NCBI GenBank assembly: GCA_943333275.1
Contig: CALQSQ010000063.1
Location: forward strand, 1 to 32,777
Length of the DNA: 32,777 nucleotides
Reading direction: 5' to 3'
DNA from: Akkermansia muciniphila
Lineage (GTDB): Bacteria > Verrucomicrobiota > Verrucomicrobiia > Verrucomicrobiales > V1-33
Shown here: piece after piece, positions 1-8,406 of the stretch
Layout: each line of letters opens with the position of its first letter
Numbering within the stretch: position 1 is the stretch's first letter
Program-made: the position numbers and the translations under genes
Notes under the pieces: generated by a model
What the model saw: only the letters and a program-made list of their open reading frames with translations
Told to the model about the DNA's origin: nothing
Databases searched by the model: none

Positions 1-1
1 A

Positions 2-3000
2 TCATGGAATGAAGATAAATTCTGACAGATTGAACATGGCATGCGCTGCATCCTTCCAGACGGTCCTCTCCGTCATCAATGAGGCATCAGCGACTTCGCG
101 ATTTACCGCGAGTGAACGCACCGCGGCGACAAATCGTTCCCGCTCCGAATCAAGCGGGGTTCGACCCAGCGCCCTGCGAAACATTCCCGTGATGCGTTCG
201 TGCAGGCTCACGCAGCCATCTTTGACTATTTCCCCGGCCCAATGATCCGCGATGGCCTGCACCAGGGGATCGTTGAGCATCGCCAGACTCTGCGCCGGGA
301 CATTGGAGTCCTCGCGCCGTCCCTGCGTGACCTTGCCGCCGGGGAGGTTGAAGGCATTGAGAAACCGGGTTGACTCCATGAGTTGAAATTTGATATAGAT
401 GCTTCTGCGTCCCTCGCCATCCAGCGGCCCCGTAAACAGCCGCTTTTCCGGATCCGCCTTCTCACGGTAAGGCTGCACGCTGGGTCCAAACATCCGGGCA
501 TCCATCCGGCCCGAAACCTGCAGCATCGCATCCCGGATGGATTCAGCCTCCATCCGCCTCGCAGTGAAATGGGAGAGGAGGGTATTGTTGGGATCGCGCA
601 GGCGGGCTTCGGCATTGGGTGCGCTGGCGGATTGGAATGCTCTGCTGAGCACAAGGGAACGCACCAGTTTCTTCACCGACCATCCATCGGCCATAAACTG
701 CGCCGCAAGATGATCCAACAGTTCCGGATGCGACGGCTGCGCGCCGAGATGGCCGAAATCGTCTGGCGTCCCCACCAAGCCCGCGCCAAAGATCCACTGC
801 CAGATACGGTTCACCATCACCCGCGCAGTCAGAGGATTCCGAGGACTGGAAATGATGCCGGACAACTCACGACGCCCGCTGCCTTTCAAGTTGAGAAAAG
901 TATCCTCCGGCGTGATGGCTCTTACGTATCCGGGTGGCACCGAATCCCCCGGTTTTGTGTAATCCCCGCGTAGCAGTACGGGCTGGGAGATGGCCTCACT
1001 TTCATCCGCCAATCCCGGCATCATCGTCGGCAGGGAAATTTGTTTGTTCTCCACTTCCCGGTATTGCGCCGTCAATTGAGCCAGCCGTGGCGTGGCATCC
1101 AGCCTGTTTGAAAGCATCCCGTTTTTCAAAAGCCAGTTCAACCAGAGGACATCGTCATCCGTGGCACGTCCTGCTGCAAAAGCCTGCAATGCCGCTGCCG
1201 CAATCCCCGAATAACGCGATACTGCTTCCTCCCGGGTCGTGGGAGGGGGAGGTATATACAGACGCTGCAAGTGAGTCAGTTCCTCCCTCGGCGTCTCAGC
1301 GCAGTCATGCACGACGATGCGGCGGATCCCCCACCAGGTGCGGGGATTTTGCGAATGCTCCGAAAACGGGCCGCGTTGGTTTTCCGTGTCCTTGCCAAGA
1401 GTGCCCAGGGGATCCGGAAATTTGGGATTATCCCAGTAGGTGAGCAGTTCGGCATACGGCTGCATGGCGTCGGTGTTCTCTGGAAAATCCACCGTCACCC
1501 AGGTCCAGTCGTCATGGTGCAGCGAATGCTGGTGATTGTAGTTCAACTGGCAGTTGTTGAAGACCAGTCGCGCCAGGCTGAAACGCCCGCCCACAATCTC
1601 AAAGCTCACCTTTTTTCGTCCCCGCTTCAGCGTGGGAGAACGCAGTGCACCGTTCAATTTATCCGACAGGCCATGGGTAAAAACGCCTCGGCTCAGAAAG
1701 GATTTTACGGCCGCATCCCCTTCCGTCGAGACGGTGAAATCTCCCCCGGTTGCAATCGGAACACGCAATCCCATGCCATCTGATTTCCAATCCTGCGGGA
1801 TCCCTTCACGAAAATCCGCCAGGGATTCAAACTGGGTGCGGTTGAATTCCGATCGATCGAGACTCTCCTTGGCATGGTCGGCGGCGAGCCGTGCCCACGT
1901 TTCAGCAACGTTCGCTGCATCCGGTTTGCAGGCTGCATACCAGGCGTGCAGAGGGCTGCCGATCGGCGGGGTTTTATCTCCGGCTGCATCGGCAAGTTTT
2001 TGAAATGCTTCGGACTTCAACTCGCCGGCCTCCTTTTTCCAAATGGCGGCCAACTCATCACGCAGCGATTGCTTCAATCCTTGCAGGTTCAGCATGGCTT
2101 CACGATTAACGTCCGGTCCATCCAGAGTCCGCTGCACCGAGCGGCTGCTGCGCAGCACTCCCAGCAAGGCATGATAGTCCGATGTGGAAACCGCATCCAT
2201 CTTGTGATCGTGACAGCGCGCACACGCCACCGTCGTGGCCTGGAAAGCCTTGGTCAGTGTGTCCAGTTGATTGTCCACGATGTCGTATCCGATGATGCCA
2301 AATTGCACACAACTGTCGTGGTTCACCTCTCCGAATCTGTAAAAGGCCGTGCCGATCGCCGATTCGTTAAAGTTTCCCGCCGCGTTCCAGCGCGGATCAG
2401 GCAATAAGTCGCCGGCGACATGTTCCCGCACCAGTTGATCAAAGGAGGTATCGTCATTGAAGGCCCGGATCAGGTAATCCCGGTAGCGCCACGCGTAGGC
2501 GACATCATAATTCCATTCGTTGCCATGCGTTTCGGTGAACCGCACCACATCCATCCAATGCCTGGCAAAGTGTTCTCCGTATTGCGGAGACGCCAGCAAT
2601 CGCTCGACAACGACCGCATAGGCGGCGGCTGGGCTTTGCTTCGATAACTCCAGAAAACTGTCCAGGTCCGCTGACTTCGGGAGCAGGCCAGTCAGAACCA
2701 AGGTGGCCCGACGCAGTAGAGTCTCCTGGTCGGCTGTTGGGGCAGGAGTCACACCTTCCACCGTCATCCTGTGCCGCAGAAACCGGTCCACCGGCCGCCC
2801 CGCCCATGTGGCATCTTCAACCAAAGGAGGGGCCACCACTTTCAATGGCTGCAGGCTCCACCATTGCTTCCGCTCGGCATACACTTCCTCCCAGTTCTTT
2901 TTCTTTGCCGGAGCGACCACCAGCGTTTCCTGCTCCGCACCGGCCACATCGCCCGGTTGGCAAAGGATGGAAAAACACACCAATCCGACGACCAGGAGCC

Positions 3001-3064
3001 TCGCGAGGAAGGAACCTGCACGAGGTGGTTGATTAGGATGGAGGAGCGATGAAAGGATGATCAC
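2..3064 (-). CDS. DUF1549/DUF1553 protein without N-terminal cytochrome domain
   Basis: A large exported protein of the DUF1549-DUF1553 family of Planctomycetota and Verrucomicrobiota; its biochemical role is unknown. Visible in order: a hydrophobic signal segment (FLARLLVVGLVCFSIL) ending near an AGA site, a WWSLQPL segment, the DUF1549 hallmark YGEHFARHWMD, a heme-c type motif CARCHDHK near residue 280, an inserted beta-rich region (about 430-590) with a WWGIRRI strand, and DUF1553 with ARVMVNRIWQWIFG near residue 750. The end is the family tail SEFIFIP followed by TGA, so the 3' end is complete. Unlike three relatives in this window, it has no N-terminal CxxCH cytochrome module. The open frame extends to a GTG at 3103, but that adds 13 polar residues in front of an already long n-region and runs through a DNA hairpin, so I prefer the GTG at 3064 (1020 aa); neither start has a ribosome-binding site. 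It lies downstream of the CxxCH heme-protein gene on the same strand. A DUF1501 partner may lie beyond the left edge. Confidence 0.88.
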   Translation of the reverse strand: MIILSSLLHPNQPPRAGSFLARLLVVGLVCFSILCQPGDVAGAEQETLVVAPAKKKNWEEVYAERKQWWSLQPLKVVAPPLVEDATWAGRPVDRFLRHRMTVEGVTPAPTADQETLLRRATLVLTGLLPKSADLDSFLELSKQSPAAAYAVVVERLLASPQYGEHFARHWMDVVRFTETHGNEWNYDVAYAWRYRDYLIRAFNDDTSFDQLVREHVAGDLLPDPRWNAAGNFNESAIGTAFYRFGEVNHDSCVQFGIIGYDIVDNQLDTLTKAFQATTVACARCHDHKMDAVSTSDYHALLGVLRSSRSVQRTLDGPDVNREAMLNLQGLKQSLRDELAAIWKKEAGELKSEAFQKLADAAGDKTPPIGSPLHAWYAACKPDAANVAETWARLAADHAKESLDRSEFNRTQFESLADFREGIPQDWKSDGMGLRVPIATGGDFTVSTEGDAAVKSFLSRGVFTHGLSDKLNGALRSPTLKRGRKKVSFEIVGGRFSLARLVFNNCQLNYNHQHSLHHDDWTWVTVDFPENTDAMQPYAELLTYWDNPKFPDPLGTLGKDTENQRGPFSEHSQNPRTWWGIRRIVVHDCAETPREELTHLQRLYIPPPPTTREEAVSRYSGIAAAALQAFAAGRATDDDVLWLNWLLKNGMLSNRLDATPRLAQLTAQYREVENKQISLPTMMPGLADESEAISQPVLLRGDYTKPGDSVPPGYVRAITPEDTFLNLKGSGRRELSGIISSPRNPLTARVMVNRIWQWIFGAGLVGTPDDFGHLGAQPSHPELLDHLAAQFMADGWSVKKLVRSLVLSRAFQSASAPNAEARLRDPNNTLLSHFTARRMEAESIRDAMLQVSGRMDARMFGPSVQPYREKADPEKRLFTGPLDGEGRRSIYIKFQLMESTRFLNAFNLPGGKVTQGRREDSNVPAQSLAMLNDPLVQAIADHWAGEIVKDGCVSLHERITGMFRRALGRTPLDSERERFVAAVRSLAVNREVADASLMTERTVWKDAAHAMFNLSEFIFIP

Positions 3065-3075
3065 AGGAGCGGCGG

Positions 3076-3097
3076 GGTTTCCCTCACGAGGGGAACC
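3076..3097. repeat. Short perfect hairpin at the DUF1549 gene start
   Basis: Left arm 3076-3084 (GGTTTCCCT) and right arm 3089-3097 (AGGGGAACC) pair over nine positions with one G-T wobble (read on the plus strand) around the four-base loop CACG. It lies between the two possible GTG starts (3103 and 3064) of the minus-strand DUF1549 gene. In the minus-strand mRNA the wobble becomes a C-A mismatch. It could be a leader structure, part of a dispersed intergenic repeat, or chance. There is no T-run, so it is not a classic intrinsic terminator. Confidence 0.4.
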
Positions 3098-3113
3098 ATG
3101 CACAGCGGTGCGC

Positions 3114-3129
3114 CTTCAGTCCATGCCGC
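3114..3129. repeat. Copy 1 of a 16-base intergenic sequence
   Basis: CTTCAGTCCATGCCGC here matches CTCCAGTCCATGCCGC at 18041-18056 in 15 of 16 positions and in the same orientation. Both copies lie just upstream of a minus-strand DUF1549/1553 gene. The flanks also hold a five-base inverted repeat (AGCGG at 3104-3108, CCGCT at 3126-3130). It may be the core of a dispersed intergenic repeat. Two copies in one window cannot prove this. Confidence 0.35.
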
Positions 3130-3157
3130 TCTTGCGGGGGAGTCGGCTCAGCGCGGA

Positions 3158-6100
3158 CTACTTCTGAAAGACTTTAGCGTTGGGATCGCCGCCGCTTAGC
3201 AGATAAGCCAGGAGGTCTTTGACTTCCTCCGGATTCATGGAGTTGAGCAGCGCGGGAGGCATGGCGGAAATGGGATATTTGCCGCGCGCCTTGATTTCAT
3301 CGACCTTCACCTCGGTGACCTTGTCGTAGTCGAGGGGATTCTCCACGACCTTGATGATTTCATCGCCTTCGAGGATGATACGGCCGACCAGGCTACTGCC
3401 GTCCTTTTTCTCAATGAGGGTGGACTCGTATTGATCGGAAATGACCTTGCTCGGATCAATGATGTTTTCGAGCAGGTCCTTCAACGCATAGCGGTTGGCG
3501 ATGCCGGTGAGATCCGGGCCGACGCCGCCACCCTGGCTGGCGAACTGGTGACAGGTTGAGCAAAGGCCGGCCTGATAGAGGATGGATCCCTTGGTGAAAT
3601 CGCGTCCCTTCAGTTCGCCATCGACCAGCTTCAGCGTGTCTTCGATCGTATAATTCTGGCCGGGACCGTCGGCGCGAGGGAGTTCTTTTTTTGTGGCCAG
3701 AAGGTCGCCGGCAATGCTCGTCAGTTCAGGTTTGAGAGCCTCGGGCACATGCGCCATCGCCTCCTCCTTCATATTTTTGAGGAAACCAGCGAAGCTGTTG
3801 CCGCCGTGCCATTTGTTGGCCGTATTATACCAACGGAAATACTGGCGGTGGAGGTCATCAGTCCAGCCGACGGTGGCGTTGCGCAGGGCAAAGGCATAGG
3901 AGATCTGCATGCGATTAGGGCGGCTTTCGCGGACCGCCTTGAAAGCGGCGGCGTATTGGGCGTTTTGATTGAGAAGGTCCGCGCCGGGGGAATCCTGATG
4001 GTCGTCATCGCGTGCGCTGACCATGAGTTGCAGCGTCTTGGGCACCACCTGGGGGGAATCCAGGAAAACGAGGAGTTCGCAGAGTTCCTTGTTGGGAACA
4101 TTGGCCGGGGAGGGATACATGGGCTCGAAGCGCGAGCGGAGGTGGTCCATCACTACCGGATCCGTCGGCTTGCCCATGCGGGTGAAGCAAAGGCTGTAAA
4201 CCCGCAGGAGGTCGAGCGCTTCCGTTTCGCGCAGTCCCAGATCATGGACGCGGGCGAGGGCTTTGAGAATTTTCGGCTGCAGGGATTTGTCGCCAAGTCG
4301 GCAGAGGGCGGTGAGGGCGGTGAGGCTGGCATTTGGGGTGTCGTGTTCATCGAGTGCGCGTTGTTCCCACAAGGCCACAGGCTGGTGTTCGATGGCAACG
4401 CGCGCGGCGAAGCGGACGAAGCGGTCGTTGTCGCCTAGATGCGGCCAGACTTGATCCACGATCTTGGGATCGGCAGGCGCCAACACGAGCGCTTCCAAAT
4501 CATGACGCAAGGCGGCTTGCTTGGTCATCTTGGGGGCTTCCGCGGGAGCCGTCGATTCCGTTCCGACATAGGTCACACGATACAGGCCCGATTGGGTTTT
4601 GCGACCGCCGGTTGTGAAATACATGGCTCCATCCTGCGGATGAATGATGGCATCCGTGAGGGGCAGCGGCTTGCCGGTGACGAAAGATTCCTTTTCGCCC
4701 GAGAAACTGCCTCCCTTTGGGGTCAGGTGAATGGCATACATCGTTCCATATGTCCAATCGAGTGCGAAAAGCGCCTGCTGGTATTTCGCTGGAAATTTGG
4801 CGCCCGTTCCGAAGACCACGCCCGTGGGGCTGCCGGGACCGATGTCCACGACGGGCGGCAGGCTGTCGAGATAGTGATTGGGCCATTTCCCGGAACCTGA
4901 ACGCCAGCCGAAATCGCTGCCCAACGTGGCATGGCAGATGCGTGTGGGACGATACCACGGCATACCGGTGTCCCACTCCATGTCGGAGTCGTAGGTGAAG
5001 GCTTCGCCCTCCGGGCTGATCGCCACATCGAATTCATTGCGATAACCGGAGGACACCATGTTCCACGTTTTGCCATCGAAGTCCGTCTGATAAATGGTGC
5101 CACCGGGAGCGAGAATGCCCTTGGCGTGGCCATTGGCGTCCCACATGCGCGGCAGGAGGTGGTCTTCCTGATACACCGGAGGCACGGCGGAAATTTCGGG
5201 ATTGGCGGGTTTCGTATGATTTCCGCAGGTCACGTAAATGGATTTGCCATCGGGCGCCAGCACCGCCTGGTGCGGCCCGTGCTCGCCATTTCCGTCGAGG
5301 GGACGCAGGAGGGTTTCCTCATCGAACTGGTCGTCGCCATTCGTGTCGCGCAGGCGATACAATCCTGTCACCGCACCATCCGTCGGCACATTGCGCACGA
5401 AATAGAGCGCCTTGTTGGCATACAGGACTCCATGCGCATGGGAGGCCTTCGTCTTCAGCGCTTCGATTTCCACGTCCTTGCCCGGCACAAGCGTGATCCG
5501 GTAAAGGCCTCCGTCCTGATCACAGGTGATGAGACGGCCCTTGTCATCGACGGTCAGACAGACCCAGGAGCCTTGTTCGGACTTGGGAACGGAGTAAAGT
5601 TGTTCCACCTTGAATCCCGGTGATGCCGTGAGGGTATCGACGGAGGCTGCACCTCCTTCAAAGACCTTGCCCCAGGGTTCGATGCCATAATTGCCGAGGG
5701 AAACAGCGTTTTTCCACGATGAGGTATCGGTATCCGATTTGTCCCAGTTGGGATCCTGATCCGCCCATTTCCAGGAGGCATCCGTGGATGCAAGTTTCGT
5801 CCCATCTGGCAGAATGATTTCCAAAATCAGAGCAGCCACGCCCGCAGAAGCATCGTTTTGACCGCGCGCACAAAGGTAGTTTTTACCAACGACCAGTTTC
5901 TTCTGCACCTGAGCATTCAAAGCCGTGCTCCAATCATTGGTCTTGCCAACGGATTTGCCATTGAGAATGATCTCGGAGAAATTGTCACACGTGGCCCGCA
6001 GCGTGGCCTTGGCGGGCAGGGTTGTCAGTTCAAACGAGGTGCGAAAGTAAGCCGTTTGGTCAGCGGTGGCCTGCGGGGCCGTCCAGATCCATTCGGCGGG

Positions 6101-6160
6101 TTTGGAGGGAGCGGCTTGCAGGGTGGCAATGGTGAGCAGAAAAAACGTAAGGAATCTCAT
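3158..6160 (-). CDS. PVC-type heme-binding CxxCH protein (beta-propeller, HEAT-like, cytochrome)
   Basis: A 1000-residue exported c-type-cytochrome-like protein of the kind abundant in Verrucomicrobiota and Planctomycetota (TIGR02603-type heme domain). Order of parts: signal peptide MRFLTFFLLTIATLQAA; a jelly-roll-like region (about 20-130; AEWIWTAP, IILNGKSVG) like the sugar-binding folds of glycosidases; a beta-propeller of the membrane-bound dehydrogenase type (about 180-550; LTVDDKGRLITCDQDGGLYRI-like blades); an alpha-helical HEAT-like stretch (about 580-800); and a C-terminal cytochrome with CSTCH at 867-871, the downstream GVGPDLTGIANR segment and a probable distal Met in SAMPP near 967. 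The open frame extends 71 residues further upstream, but those are unlike protein and overlap the glucosyltransferase gene. The ATG at 6160 begins a textbook signal peptide. The gene sits 76 bases downstream of opgH and is followed by another DUF1549 gene. A periplasmic electron-accepting sugar or alcohol dehydrogenase is plausible but unproven; the substrate is unknown. Confidence 0.88.
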   Translation of the reverse strand: MRFLTFFLLTIATLQAAPSKPAEWIWTAPQATADQTAYFRTSFELTTLPAKATLRATCDNFSEIILNGKSVGKTNDWSTALNAQVQKKLVVGKNYLCARGQNDASAGVAALILEIILPDGTKLASTDASWKWADQDPNWDKSDTDTSSWKNAVSLGNYGIEPWGKVFEGGAASVDTLTASPGFKVEQLYSVPKSEQGSWVCLTVDDKGRLITCDQDGGLYRITLVPGKDVEIEALKTKASHAHGVLYANKALYFVRNVPTDGAVTGLYRLRDTNGDDQFDEETLLRPLDGNGEHGPHQAVLAPDGKSIYVTCGNHTKPANPEISAVPPVYQEDHLLPRMWDANGHAKGILAPGGTIYQTDFDGKTWNMVSSGYRNEFDVAISPEGEAFTYDSDMEWDTGMPWYRPTRICHATLGSDFGWRSGSGKWPNHYLDSLPPVVDIGPGSPTGVVFGTGAKFPAKYQQALFALDWTYGTMYAIHLTPKGGSFSGEKESFVTGKPLPLTDAIIHPQDGAMYFTTGGRKTQSGLYRVTYVGTESTAPAEAPKMTKQAALRHDLEALVLAPADPKIVDQVWPHLGDNDRFVRFAARVAIEHQPVALWEQRALDEHDTPNASLTALTALCRLGDKSLQPKILKALARVHDLGLRETEALDLLRVYSLCFTRMGKPTDPVVMDHLRSRFEPMYPSPANVPNKELCELLVFLDSPQVVPKTLQLMVSARDDDHQDSPGADLLNQNAQYAAAFKAVRESRPNRMQISYAFALRNATVGWTDDLHRQYFRWYNTANKWHGGNSFAGFLKNMKEEAMAHVPEALKPELTSIAGDLLATKKELPRADGPGQNYTIEDTLKLVDGELKGRDFTKGSILYQAGLCSTCHQFASQGGGVGPDLTGIANRYALKDLLENIIDPSKVISDQYESTLIEKKDGSSLVGRIILEGDEIIKVVENPLDYDKVTEVKVDEIKARGKYPISAMPPALLNSMNPEEVKDLLAYLLSGGDPNAKVFQK

Positions 6161-6236
6161 GGGTGGCGATGGTAGGGGAAGGGTGAAAAGGAGGGAGGGA
6201 TAAATGTTACGGGAAAACGGGGTGGGTGGTTGCACC

Positions 6237-8339
6237 TCATTGAGCAAGCGGCGTGGTGGGTTCGTAGGTGATAATGTTGTACTGGCGGATGGCCAGTTCC
6301 CACCATGGGTGCAGTTCCTGACGGGTGCTCGACCACAGATCATAGTGGAGACGCAGCATGATATCGGGATCATACATGAGGGCTTTGACCTCCCGGGAAT
6401 TCAAGGCTGCCGGGCCATCGCGCAGGAGCCGTTTGCGGAGATTTTCCAGATATTCGCGTGACTCAGGCGTGGCCCGCTGGCGCTGGCGCAGCAGTCCCAC
6501 ATGCAGGGCATTGATGTAGGGATCCAGAATCGACTGCATCAGCCCGTAATGGTCCGCCAGACGCATCAGGGGTTTGGAACGCTGCTGTGCTTTGGCAAAA
6601 TTTTCCTGGAGTTGGGCGATCACAAACGGCTTGTCGATCTCCTCGCGGGTGAAGAAAAGTTTATCCCTCCAAAGGTCGCTGGAGGAAATAATGGAAAAGG
6701 GAATGGAGCAGGCGATGCCCAGCAGCACGGGCAGAATCCAGAAGAAAAAGGTCGGGCTTTGCGTGATGGCAATCGCCATCCAGAGCAGTGCCATCATTGT
6801 GACCCCTGCGAAATTCTGGATGCTTTCCTGCCAGTCGCTCGAGCCATCGGCTTTCCGCCGTTGGGCGGCCCATTTCACGCCTCTGCCGGTCAGGGTGTAG
6901 ATGACAAATTTGCTGTGAAAAATCATGAGGATCGGAGCCAGCAGGGAGAAGAAGATTGTATCCACGAAGCATCTCAGCATCACCCTGCCCGCCCCGCCAT
7001 ATTCTCGCCGCACATCCTTCCGGCACATTTCCACAAGCATGATCACGAGCTTGGGAACAAAGAGAAGCACTAACGTCAACACCAGAAGGATCGCACCCGA
7101 CGGACGATCCATGGAGAACGTGAACTGCTTCATGCCCGCAAGAATCGTGGCGATGATCAGAAACAGAAACCACAGCGGACTGGCCACATAACTAAGAATG
7201 CCATGCAGGAAATTCAGGCGGCTGATGGGTTTCCAGCCCTTGGCAAAAAGCAGCCAGATGTGCTGCATGTTTCCCTGACACCAGCGGCGGTCGCGTTTCA
7301 AGGTATCCAGCAGCGTCGTCGGCCCTTCCTCATAGCTGCCCTCGGTCACCGGCAGCAGAAACACATACCACCCCGCCTTGCGCATCAAGGCCGCCTCCAC
7401 GAAATCATGACTCAAGATGCGCCCGCCAAACGGTTCCTTTCCCGGCAGTTCGGGCAGCGCGCAGTATTCGATGAACGGTGCCAGGCGGATGATTGCATTG
7501 TGACCCCAGAAGGTCGCATCCCCCATCTGCATGTAGTTCAGTCCCGCCATGAAAGGTCCGCCATAAAGCGCTCCCGCAAACTGCATTACCCGCCCAAACA
7601 AGGTCTCCGCCCCAAACACCCGGGGAGCTGTTTGCAAAATGCCGATGGCGGGATGCTTGTCCATGATCCGCGTCATCTGCACCATCGTTTCGCCAGACAT
7701 CACACTGTCCGCGTCCAGCACGATCATATATCGATACTTCTTCCCCCAGCGACGGCAGAAATCACTCACGTTGCCACTCTTCCGATTGATCGGCTTGCGA
7801 CGCTTGCGGTAGAAAATTTTTCCAAAGGCATTGAGCTGTTTGCAGAGTTCGAGCCACGCCGTCTCCTCCTCGATCCATTTGTTCGGGCTGTCCGAATCAC
7901 TCAGCACAAAGAAGTCGAAATTTTTCAAATGCCCGGTTTTTTCCAAACTCTGAAAAATGACCCGCAGGCCTTCAAACACCCGTGTGACATCCTCATTGTA
8001 AACTGGCATGATGATTCCCACTGAGCCATCCAACCTCGCAGCGTGCTCCTCCGGCTTGAGCGAATTCGTAAGATCCAGCGGGTCCGGTGTGCGGGCCGCC
8101 TTGATGTAAACACCCATGATCGCCAGCCAGAATCCGGTCGCGAGCTGGTAGAACAAGGGCGTGAACACGACCACCATGGCGATCTCCAATCCATTGAGGC
8201 CATTTCCCGTATGCAGGAGGAAATCCGTCATCAACCACGCCCCCGCCAGCGTCGTCAGCAGCACGAGCGCGAAATACGTCGCCCGGCGCTTTTGCAAACG
8301 CGCGGGGGTAAGGTGGGGGATATTTTGAACGGGAGTCAT
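6237..8339 (-). CDS. opgH: Glucans biosynthesis glucosyltransferase H (OpgH/MdoH-like)
   Basis: A membrane family-2 glycosyltransferase resembling OpgH, which in proteobacteria builds the beta-1,2-glucan backbone of osmoregulated periplasmic glucans from UDP-glucose. Two N-terminal membrane spans (about 22-42 and 52-76) precede the catalytic domain. There one sees MPVYNED (111-117), the nucleotide-binding LSDSD (146-150), the metal-binding LDADS (208-212), GHNAIIR, the catalytic-base region SHDFVEA (D312) and the processive-enzyme signature RRWCQGN (351-357). Several hydrophobic spans follow. At 700 residues it is shorter than the roughly 850-residue E. coli enzyme, with reduced ends. No opgG-like partner is visible nearby. 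The ATG at 8339 is the only sensible start and has no Shine-Dalgarno sequence. It lies on the same strand as its neighbours, 67 bases after the DUF4432 gene. Family assignment is strong; the actual product (cyclic or linear glucan) is not known. Confidence 0.92.
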   Translation of the reverse strand: MTPVQNIPHLTPARLQKRRATYFALVLLTTLAGAWLMTDFLLHTGNGLNGLEIAMVVVFTPLFYQLATGFWLAIMGVYIKAARTPDPLDLTNSLKPEEHAARLDGSVGIIMPVYNEDVTRVFEGLRVIFQSLEKTGHLKNFDFFVLSDSDSPNKWIEEETAWLELCKQLNAFGKIFYRKRRKPINRKSGNVSDFCRRWGKKYRYMIVLDADSVMSGETMVQMTRIMDKHPAIGILQTAPRVFGAETLFGRVMQFAGALYGGPFMAGLNYMQMGDATFWGHNAIIRLAPFIEYCALPELPGKEPFGGRILSHDFVEAALMRKAGWYVFLLPVTEGSYEEGPTTLLDTLKRDRRWCQGNMQHIWLLFAKGWKPISRLNFLHGILSYVASPLWFLFLIIATILAGMKQFTFSMDRPSGAILLVLTLVLLFVPKLVIMLVEMCRKDVRREYGGAGRVMLRCFVDTIFFSLLAPILMIFHSKFVIYTLTGRGVKWAAQRRKADGSSDWQESIQNFAGVTMMALLWMAIAITQSPTFFFWILPVLLGIACSIPFSIISSSDLWRDKLFFTREEIDKPFVIAQLQENFAKAQQRSKPLMRLADHYGLMQSILDPYINALHVGLLRQRQRATPESREYLENLRKRLLRDGPAALNSREVKALMYDPDIMLRLHYDLWSSTRQELHPWWELAIRQYNIITYEPTTPLAQ

Positions 8340-8406
8340 GCCAGCGCCGGGAGGGTAGGAACGCGTTTCCCTTCGCGCAAGCCCAAGGAATCGGACTTGC
8401 CCAATC

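Noticed and set aside
6161..6373. 71-residue N-terminal extension of the CxxCH heme protein
   Set aside because: It overlaps the opgH 3' end, reads as low-complexity sequence, and would bury a perfect signal peptide that starts at 6160.
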